12,257 nt of DNA from JAKVKY01 sp964293585 (GTDB taxonomy: Bacteria > Bacillota > Negativicutes > Acidaminococcales > Acidaminococcaceae), in NCBI GenBank assembly GCA_964293585.1, contig CAXYYS010000059.1, positions 1-12,257 on the forward strand, written 5' to 3'. The notes under the pieces were generated by a model that was not told the DNA's origin, made no database searches, and was given only the letters and a program-made list of their open reading frames with translations. The position numbers and the translations under genes are program-made. Positions 1 through 6,330 of this stretch are shown here, piece by piece (the stretch's first letter is position 1; each line of letters begins with the position of its first letter).

Positions 1-1
1 C

Positions 2-2764
2 CTAGCCAAAATAACCCGGCGGCACCCCTGCAGCAAGGGCCGGCTGCCCCCCACCGTCCAGCCGGAACAGTTCCGGATGGGCCCACACATCGGCGCTGCC
101 ACCGGCCACAAAAAGCGGCAGGTCGCCTAAGATGGCAACATGCTTTTGCCGCGCGGAGGCATGCAGGTCCTGCCACTCCGTAAAGAAGCAGAACTGCAGC
201 GTGGTTTCCAGATAAATTTCCCAGGCCAGTTTCTCCCGCCAGGCCTTTAAAGCTTCCGGCTGCCGGGTACGCAGTTCCTGGGGCCATTCCGTCCAGGGCG
301 CGCCCTTAAAATAAGCGGTCAGCACCGTGAACAAAGTATAATCAGGCAGCCAGTACTGCTGCTCCTGCCAAAATTTTTGCAGCTCCGCTTCCGGCACCTT
401 GAAGCTGCCGTTGCGCAGCGCCTGGCGGAGATATTCCCGCCGGGCCGCCGCCGTAGTTAAAGCCGGTGCCTGTACAGATTCTGCTGTCGTGTCCGGCGCC
501 GCTGTCGTGTCCGGAGCCTCTGCCGATGTTGCCAGCGGTGCTGCTGTCATGTCCGGCGCCGCTGCCCCATCCTGCAGCCAGCCCCGCTGCCGCAAAGCTA
601 CCAAAGATAATAGTTCCGTATCCCCGGCAAAGGCCGAGCTGCCCATATACGGCGAACCCCCCAGCCCCGGCGGGGCCAGCGGCAGGATCTGCCACAATTG
701 CTGTCCCGCAGCCGCCAAGAAGTCAATCCAGTTCCTGGTTAATAGCCCCAAAGGTCCGTCCGGGGACGCCGCCAGTAAAGAGGACGGATGCAATAATAAA
801 CCTGCCCGCCGCGAGCTGCTTCTAACAGCGCTTGCCGTGGTCACCGCAGGCCCTTGTTTTTCCTTAGGCGTTACCGCCAGCAGCACCTGTCCGCTGACCG
901 GCGCCAGGGTCAAAGTTACGCTGCCCTGCAACACCGGCACCGCTGCCTGCTCCGGGTCCAGCAGATTCTGCAGCGCGCCGTACAAAAGTCCGGCGCCGGA
1001 CACGGTAACCGTGTGCGCCTCACTGCCGCGGTTCAAAGCCACCAGCAGCACCTCGTCCGGGGCCGCCTGGCCAAACTGATCCGCGCCGCCTTCGTTCACC
1101 CGGGCATAGACTAACACCTCGCCCCGGGCCAGCAGCGGCACATATCTGCCCGTAGCCAGCGCCGGATGTTCCCGGCGCACCCGGGCCAGCTGCCGGTACC
1201 ACTCCCGCAGCTGCAGCTTTTCCTTACCCCAGGGATAAGTACGCCGGTTATCCGGATCCGTACCGCCCTGCACTCCGGCTTCATCCCCGTAGTAGATGCA
1301 GGGAATCCCCGGCAGGGTAAACTGCCACAAAGCCGCCAGCTGTACCCTTTGCAGGGCCACACTCTCAGCTGCCTGGGCGCTAAGCACCGTCAGGAGCCGG
1401 GGTACATCATGGCTGCCCAAGATATTTAGCATCGCCGCCAGATTCTGGGGCGGATAATTTTCGCACAGCTGGCCATAAGCCGCCGCCGTAGCCTCAGCAT
1501 CCTGCTGCCCCAAGATAAAATCCAGGAGCGTCTTCCGGAGCACATAGTTCATCACACCGTCCAGCTTATGCCCGCTCAGATAAGCGCGCTGCTGGCCGTA
1601 GCTGACCTTGTTGCTGGCGTCTTCCCACACCTCGCCGATAAGCAGGGCTTCCGGGTCTTCCGCCTTCAGGGTCTGGTAAAACTGTTCCAAAAAAGCCGGC
1701 GGCAGTTCGTCCGCCACATCCAGGCGCCAGCCGCTAATGCCCTGCCGGAGCCAGTATTTAAGCACGCTGTCCTTACTGCGGATAATAAAATCCAGATAGG
1801 AGGGCGTGGTCTCTTCCACTTCGGGCAGCACCTTGACGCCCCACCAGCTCTTGTAATCGTCCGGATACTTGTTGAACTTGTACCAGGCATAGTAAGGCGA
1901 GTCCTGGGACTGGTAGGCCCCGGGCTCGGGATAGGTGCCGTATTTATTAAAATAGCGGCTGTCGTCCCCGGTATGGCTAAAAACGCCGTCCAGGATCAGG
2001 CGCAGGCCGCGTGCTTGAGCCTCCCGGCACAAAGCCGCAAATTCGGCGTTGGTACCCAGGAAGCTGTCAATATTTTTATAATCGCTGGTGTCGTAACGGT
2101 GGTTGCTGCGGCTGGCAAAGATGGGATTCAGGTACAGCAGCGTCACGCCCAGGTCCTGCAGGTAGGGCAGCTTGGCCGTAATTCCTGCCAGGTTGCCGCC
2201 AAAAAAGTCGTACTGCACCACGTTGCCCTGGGCATCCTTGCAGTAGCAGGGCGCATCGTCCCAGCAGCTGTGGAGCACGGCGCCGTGTTTACCGGTCAGC
2301 TGCGTCGTAGCACTTGCACCCCGGTAAAAACGGTCCGGAAAAATCTGATAGGCCACCGCCCTTTTGGCCCAGTCCGGCGTCACGGCATCCTTGTCGTACA
2401 CCGTCACCTGGTAGGAAGGCGGTTCATCCTGATATTCAGCGCCGATCCCGCCCTGCCGGGCCGGGTTGTTGCCGTAGTACCAGGTCCTGCCGCCCTGCCA
2501 AACTTCAAAATAGTACCAGAGCAGGCAGGCTGCCTCCGGCACAACCGTGGTCATCGTATAGAGTTCCTGGTCCCAGGCCGCAGGCGCCATCGGCACCAGG
2601 GTCTCGCCCTGGTTATCCTGCCACAGACGGGCAAAAACCTGCACCTTGTCCCCGCCGGGTTCCTGCACCCGCAGGCTCAAAGTAAGACTGCTGCCGGCAG
2701 GCACGGCGCCAAAAGGACTTCTGTAACTGGTGTGGTGCGAATCGTGAAATAGCTTAATGCTCAT
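2..2764 (-). CDS. GH13 alpha-glucan hydrolase fused to 4-alpha-glucanotransferase (GH77); GH77 part cut short by a TAG stop
   Basis: Seen: a 920-residue frame with two enzyme modules. Residues about 1-125 look like an N-terminal beta domain. A GH13 barrel follows, with DGVFSHTG (259-266), GWRLDV (nucleophile D349), GEVWED (acid/base E378) and SHD (D453), then a C-terminal beta domain to about 631. A short linker leads at residue 652 to RRAGLLLHPSSL, the usual start of MalQ-type GH77. The GH77 match runs through GDLPLFVA and SADVWAHPELF to AGVPPGYFG (912-920), then stops at TAG (bases 4-2). Family knowledge: GH77 is about 500 residues, and its catalytic Asp, Glu, Asp lie after this point, so only about half is present. 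No signal peptide is visible, so it is probably cytosolic. The GH13 part resembles neopullulanase or amylase types more than GlgX. A GGAGAGG-like ribosome binding site (2774-2781) supports the ATG. Inferred role: glycogen or maltodextrin trimming as last gene of the operon. The stop may be a real mutation or an edge error. Confidence 0.85.
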   Translation of the reverse strand: MSIKLFHDSHHTSYRSPFGAVPAGSSLTLSLRVQEPGGDKVQVFARLWQDNQGETLVPMAPAAWDQELYTMTTVVPEAACLLWYYFEVWQGGRTWYYGNNPARQGGIGAEYQDEPPSYQVTVYDKDAVTPDWAKRAVAYQIFPDRFYRGASATTQLTGKHGAVLHSCWDDAPCYCKDAQGNVVQYDFFGGNLAGITAKLPYLQDLGVTLLYLNPIFASRSNHRYDTSDYKNIDSFLGTNAEFAALCREAQARGLRLILDGVFSHTGDDSRYFNKYGTYPEPGAYQSQDSPYYAWYKFNKYPDDYKSWWGVKVLPEVEETTPSYLDFIIRSKDSVLKYWLRQGISGWRLDVADELPPAFLEQFYQTLKAEDPEALLIGEVWEDASNKVSYGQQRAYLSGHKLDGVMNYVLRKTLLDFILGQQDAEATAAAYGQLCENYPPQNLAAMLNILGSHDVPRLLTVLSAQAAESVALQRVQLAALWQFTLPGIPCIYYGDEAGVQGGTDPDNRRTYPWGKEKLQLREWYRQLARVRREHPALATGRYVPLLARGEVLVYARVNEGGADQFGQAAPDEVLLVALNRGSEAHTVTVSGAGLLYGALQNLLDPEQAAVPVLQGSVTLTLAPVSGQVLLAVTPKEKQGPAVTTASAVRSSSRRAGLLLHPSSLLAASPDGPLGLLTRNWIDFLAAAGQQLWQILPLAPPGLGGSPYMGSSAFAGDTELLSLVALRQRGWLQDGAAAPDMTAAPLATSAEAPDTTAAPDTTAESVQAPALTTAAARREYLRQALRNGSFKVPEAELQKFWQEQQYWLPDYTLFTVLTAYFKGAPWTEWPQELRTRQPEALKAWREKLAWEIYLETTLQFCFFTEWQDLHASARQKHVAILGDLPLFVAGGSADVWAHPELFRLDGGGQPALAAGVPPGYFG
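443..565 (-). repeat. Thr/Ala/Pro-rich repeat inside the GH77 domain
   Basis: Residues 734-774 of the fusion protein contain APDMTA (736-741), APDTTA (750-755), APDTTA (756-761) and a looser APALTTA (766-772). At DNA level an 18-base unit occurs at 483-500 and 501-518 (one mismatch) and again at 543-560 (one mismatch). It falls where ordinary GH77 proteins have a surface segment between the substrate-loop motif SSAFAG and the WxxDYxLF motif. It probably arose by slipped-strand duplication and would form a disordered loop. The reading frame stays open through it. Confidence 0.85.
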
Positions 2765-2847
2765 GGGACAGGACCTCTCCTACTTATCTTATGGTATTTA
2801 TCTTGCCTTCCATTTTATCTTACAGCCTTTAGCCTGCCGCCCGGTGT
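2765..2847 (-). other. Spacer between glgA and the GH13-GH77 gene
   Basis: This is an 83-base gap, AT-rich compared with its surroundings. On the coding strand AAGATAA occurs three times (complement of 2784-2790, 2798-2804 and 2815-2821), and a related AGATAA ends glgA. A ribosome binding site, AGGAGAGG, lies at 2774-2781. I see no convincing promoter (no -35 at the right distance from the TAAAAT or TAAGAT candidates) and no terminator hairpin, so the downstream gene is probably cotranscribed with glgA. Confidence 0.5.
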
Positions 2848-4317
2848 TTATCTGACCTTGCGGTGATGGCGATGGTCAGGCTGGGGGGCCAGGTTGTGGT
2901 ACAGATCCGCATAAGCCGTGGCGGATTTATTCCAGCCGTTGCGGCTGGTGATAGCATTGTGCACCAGCTTCTCCCACACCGGCGCATCCGCATACAGGGC
3001 CAGCGCCTTCTGCAGGGTAAAGAGCAGCTCGTGGGCGTTGAAATTGCTAAAACGCAGGCCGTTGCCCCTGCCGGTCGATTTATTAAAAGGCTGCACGCTG
3101 TCCTTGAGGCCGCCGGTTTCCCGTACCACCGGGATGGTGCCGTAACGCATGGCGATAAGCTGGCTTAAGCCGCAGGGCTCAAAGCGGGACGGCATCACAA
3201 AGATATCCGCGCCGGCATAGAACAAGCGGGACAAACCTTCGTCAAAGGCACTGACCAGGGCCATCTTGGATGGATAGCGCCGGGCCAGGCCGGCCAAAGC
3301 CTGTTCGTAGGGTAAATCGCCCGTACCCAGCACGGCAAACTGCACGTCTGTCTGGAGCAGTTCTTCCAGGATACGCAGCACTAAATCCATGCCTTTATTT
3401 TCCACCAGCCGGGTGACCATGACCAAAAGGGGCAGCTTCCGGTTCACCGGCAGGCCCAGACGCTTCTGCAGCGCCTCTTTGTTCACCGGTTTCCTGGCCT
3501 GCACGCTGGCCGCGTCAAACTTGGCCGCCAGCTGAGCATCCGTGGCCGGATTGTATTCGTCTTCGTCCAAACCGTTCAGGATACCCTGGAGACGTTCGCC
3601 GCAGCTGCGCAGATACCCGTCCAGCTTTTCTCCGAAATAAGGATAAGTAATCTCCTTGGCATAGGTACGGCTCACGGTGGTGATAGCATCCGCGTACACC
3701 AGACCGGATTTTAAAAAGTTCACACAGCCGCCGGCCTCAATCCTGCCCGAGGTAAACAAACTGTCCGGCAGGCCCAGCACGTCGCCGGTCACCTCCCGGC
3801 CAAAGATGCCCTGATACTTCAGGTTGTGGATGGTGTAGACCAGCTTGATATTTTTATAAAAGGCGTCCCGGGCAAACTCTTCCCGCAGGTAGACGCCTAC
3901 CATGCCGGTATGCCAGTCGTTGCAGTGGATGATATCCGGCTGGAAATCCAGATGGGGCAGCGCCGCCAGCACCGCCCGGCTGAAAAAGGCAAAACGCTCC
4001 GCGTCGTCGCCGTAGCCGTACAACTTGTTGCGCTTAAAATAAAATTCGTTATCCACAAAATAGGTGGTCAGCTTGCTGACAGTCAGTTTAAGGATGCCGC
4101 AGTACTGCTGCCGCCACGCCAGTTTCAGCATCCCCGTCCACTGGGTCTGCATCTCGTGCTGGAACCCGGCCTTGATGGCGCCGTATTTGGGGATGATCAC
4201 CCGGGCATCAATGCCTTTGGCCAGCAGCGCCCGGGGTAAAGCCCCCGCCACATCCGCCAGACCGCCCGTCTTAATGAAAGGCGCCGCTTCCGAAGCCACA
4301 AATAAAACTTTAAGCAT
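2848..4317 (-). CDS. glgA: Glycogen synthase (ADP-glucose, GT5)
   Basis: GlgA transfers glucose from ADP-glucose to the non-reducing end of alpha-1,4-glucan (EC 2.4.1.21) in the cytosol. The 489 residues match the usual length of about 480. The N-terminal domain carries the nucleotide-sugar loop KTGGLADV at 16-23. HCNDWHTG (131-138) and YTIHNLKYQG (161-170) are also typical of GT5. The C-terminal domain has VTRLVENKGMDLV (301-313), with the R and K that contact the ADP phosphates in this family, and SRFEPCGLSQ (377-386) followed by RETGGL, the retaining GT-B signature. The ATG overlaps the end of glgB by 8 bases. An AAAGGAG ribosome binding site at 4325-4331, inside glgB, sits 7 bases upstream, so the two genes are likely translationally coupled. 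The C-terminus ends in a short His/Arg-rich tail. No key residue is missing. Confidence 0.97.
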   Translation of the reverse strand: MLKVLFVASEAAPFIKTGGLADVAGALPRALLAKGIDARVIIPKYGAIKAGFQHEMQTQWTGMLKLAWRQQYCGILKLTVSKLTTYFVDNEFYFKRNKLYGYGDDAERFAFFSRAVLAALPHLDFQPDIIHCNDWHTGMVGVYLREEFARDAFYKNIKLVYTIHNLKYQGIFGREVTGDVLGLPDSLFTSGRIEAGGCVNFLKSGLVYADAITTVSRTYAKEITYPYFGEKLDGYLRSCGERLQGILNGLDEDEYNPATDAQLAAKFDAASVQARKPVNKEALQKRLGLPVNRKLPLLVMVTRLVENKGMDLVLRILEELLQTDVQFAVLGTGDLPYEQALAGLARRYPSKMALVSAFDEGLSRLFYAGADIFVMPSRFEPCGLSQLIAMRYGTIPVVRETGGLKDSVQPFNKSTGRGNGLRFSNFNAHELLFTLQKALALYADAPVWEKLVHNAITSRNGWNKSATAYADLYHNLAPQPDHRHHRKVR

Positions 4318-6217
4318 GACTGGTCTCCTTTCTCAGGCGCAGATACACCGTAGCCAGTGGCGGTAAGGTCACCACCAGGGACTGCTCCCGTCCGTGACAA
4401 GGCACCGGTTCCGTGACCAGCTTGTCGCCGCAGGTCACGCCGGAGCCGCCGTATATTTTCGCATCGCTGTTAAAAACTTCTGTATAAGTACCGGCCGCCG
4501 GCGTACCGATCCGGTACTGCTCCCGCACCACCGGGGTAAAGTTGCACAGCACCAGGGTCTGGTCCTCTGCCTCCCGCCCCTGCCGGATAAAGGCCAGGAC
4601 GCTGTTCCGGTAATCGTCGCAGCAGATCCAGGCAAAGCCCTGCCAGTCGTCGTCCACCTGCCAGAACTCCTTGTGGCTGCCGTAATAGGCCGCCAGCTCC
4701 CGCATGTACAGGTGCAGGGCCGCATGCTGGGGATAGTTCAATAAATGCCAGTCCAGGCTGTCGTCGTCTTTCCATTCGATGAACTGGCCGAACTCGCCGC
4801 CCATGAAGAGCAGCTTCTTGCCGGGATGGGCCAGCCAGTAGCCGTAAAAGGCCCGCAGGTTGGCAAATTTCTGCCAGTAATCCCCGGGCATTTTATCCAG
4901 CAGCGAATGTTTGCCGTGAACCACCTCGTCGTGGGACAGCGGCAGGATAAAGTTTTCGCTGAAGGCGTAGTAGAAGGAAAAGGTAACCAGGTTATGGTTG
5001 CCGCCCCGGTACACCGGGTCCAGGGACATGTACTTGAGCATGTCGTTCATCCAGCCCATGTTCCATTTGTAGTTAAAGCCCAGACCACCCACTTCCACCG
5101 GTTTGGTCACCAGGGGCCAGGCCGTGGATTCTTCCGCTACCACCAGGGCCTGGGGATGCTCCGCAAAGAGCGCCTTGTTTAATTTTTTCAGGAAAGCGAT
5201 GGCTTCCAGGTTTTCCCGGCCGCCAAACTTATTAGCCTGCCACTCCCCGGCTTTCTTGCCGTAATCCAGGTAAAGCATGTTGGCTACCGCATCAATGCGC
5301 AGCCCGTCCAGATGGTATTCCGTCAGCCAGAACATAGCGCTGGAAATTAAAAAGCTCTGCACCTCGGGCCGGCCGTAATCAAAGTTCATGGTGTCCCATT
5401 CCCGGTTTTCCGCCAGGATGGGATTGCCGGACTCGTAGACGGGTTCCCCGTCAAAATAACGCAGGCCGTGTGCGTCCTTGCAATAGTGGCCGGGCACCCA
5501 GTCCAGGAGTACGCCCAGACCGTGCCGGTGGCACTTGTCCACCAGGTACATAAAATCCTGGGGCGTCCCGTAGCGGCTGGTCACGGCAAAATAGCCCGTG
5601 GCCTGATAGCCCCAGGAACCGTCGAAAGGATATTCGCACAAAGGTAAAAATTCCACATGGGTATAATGCTGGGCCAGCAGATAAGGCACCAGCTCATCCG
5701 CCAGTTCCCTATAGGTTAAAAAACGGCCGCCCTCGCCCCGTTTCCAGGTTCCCGCATGCACCTCGTAAATCAACATGGGCGCATGGTAGGAATCATAGTC
5801 CCGGCGGCTGTGCCGCCACTCCTCGTCCTGCCAGGCATACGTCAGGTCCGCCACCTTGGAAGCTGTGGCGGGACGCACCTCCGCCGTCAGGGCGTAGGGA
5901 TCGCTTTTTAAAAGGACCCGGCCGTCCGCCGCCGTCACCGCATATTTATAGGTGGCGCCCGGCTGCAGCCCCGGCACAAAAGTTCCCCAGATGCCGTTGC
6001 CGAACTGGCTGCGGCTTAAAGGATTGGCTCCTGCCTGCCAGTTATTAAAGTCCCCCGTCACACTGACTTTTTGGGCATGGGGCGCCCACACCGCAAACCG
6101 CACGCCGCTGACGCCGTCCTGACTGACCAGGTGGGCGCCGAACAGCATGTAGCTGTGGCTGTTATTGCCTTGATGATAAAGATAGGTACTATATGCATCC
6201 AGCATACCTGCTTGCAT
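4310..6217 (-). CDS. glgB: 1,4-alpha-glucan branching enzyme (GH13)
   Basis: GlgB cuts alpha-1,4 chains and rejoins them as alpha-1,6 branches (EC 2.4.1.18). A CBM48-type beta domain at about 35-110 includes FAVWAPHAQKVSVTGDFNNW (41-60). The GH13 barrel follows: DWVPGHYCKDAHGL (239-252), DGLRIDAVANML (304-315, nucleophile D309), VVAEEST (359-365, acid/base Glu) and LSHDEVVHGKHSL (427-439). FMGGEFGQFIEW (471-482) is also diagnostic. The C-terminal beta domain ends with a sheet at 611-629. The length of 635 fits the shorter Bacillota form that lacks the extra N-terminal domain of the E. coli enzyme (728 residues). The start is ATG at 6217, with AGGAGG at 6223-6228, 5 bases upstream. It follows glgP after 113 bases and overlaps glgA. 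No anomaly is seen in the protein. Confidence 0.97.
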   Translation of the reverse strand: MQAGMLDAYSTYLYHQGNNSHSYMLFGAHLVSQDGVSGVRFAVWAPHAQKVSVTGDFNNWQAGANPLSRSQFGNGIWGTFVPGLQPGATYKYAVTAADGRVLLKSDPYALTAEVRPATASKVADLTYAWQDEEWRHSRRDYDSYHAPMLIYEVHAGTWKRGEGGRFLTYRELADELVPYLLAQHYTHVEFLPLCEYPFDGSWGYQATGYFAVTSRYGTPQDFMYLVDKCHRHGLGVLLDWVPGHYCKDAHGLRYFDGEPVYESGNPILAENREWDTMNFDYGRPEVQSFLISSAMFWLTEYHLDGLRIDAVANMLYLDYGKKAGEWQANKFGGRENLEAIAFLKKLNKALFAEHPQALVVAEESTAWPLVTKPVEVGGLGFNYKWNMGWMNDMLKYMSLDPVYRGGNHNLVTFSFYYAFSENFILPLSHDEVVHGKHSLLDKMPGDYWQKFANLRAFYGYWLAHPGKKLLFMGGEFGQFIEWKDDDSLDWHLLNYPQHAALHLYMRELAAYYGSHKEFWQVDDDWQGFAWICCDDYRNSVLAFIRQGREAEDQTLVLCNFTPVVREQYRIGTPAAGTYTEVFNSDAKIYGGSGVTCGDKLVTEPVPCHGREQSLVVTLPPLATVYLRLRKETSHA

Positions 6218-6222
6218 AGTTA

Positions 6223-6275
6223 CCTCCTGAGTTCACTGCTCCTGCTTCCGTTGCTTCTGAGTTTACTGCTCCTGC
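6223..6275 (-). repeat. Direct repeat, period 30, running into the glgB ribosome binding site
   Basis: Bases 6227-6245 and 6257-6275 match at 18 of 19 positions and are offset by 30 bases. On the coding strand both copies read GCAGGAGCAGT then A or G then AACTCAG. The copy nearest glgB continues into AGGAGG (6223-6228), whereas the upstream copy reads AGAAGC at that place. The segment is purine-rich on the mRNA strand. It looks like a local duplication of the leader, with only one copy keeping a functional ribosome binding site. Confidence 0.75.
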
Positions 6276-6304
6276 CTGACTGTAACTTTTATCGTCTTAC
6301 CTGA

Positions 6305-6330
6305 GCGGCGTTAGGCCGCCGCGCCGGCGC
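6305..6330 (-). other. GC-rich hairpin just after glgP
   Basis: GCGGCG (6305-6310) and CGCCGC (6317-6322) form a perfect 6-base-pair stem around a 6-base loop. The adjoining GCGCCGGCGC (6321-6330) is itself a 10-base palindrome abutting the glgP stop. No T-run follows on the minus strand, so it lacks the hallmark of an intrinsic terminator. It could protect the 3' end of an upstream processed mRNA or lower readthrough from glgCDP into glgBA; that is inference. Confidence 0.55.

Noticed and set aside
399..1079. A plus-strand frame of 226 codons opposite the GH77 region
   Set aside because: Its Ala/Ser/Val-rich translation merely reflects the complementary strand of the Thr/Ala/Pro repeat and GC-rich coding sequence.
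1568..2752. A 394-codon open frame on the plus strand, antisense to the GH13 module
   Set aside because: It lies wholly inside a clear GH13 gene, resembles no family I recognise, and is the kind of shadow frame that GC-rich third positions produce.
2..2764. Naming the last gene glgX or malQ
   Set aside because: The GH13 half does not look like classical GlgX, and the GH77 half is incomplete, so neither symbol is safe.
6305..6330. Intrinsic terminator after glgP
   Set aside because: The stem is good, but no T-run follows on the transcribed strand.
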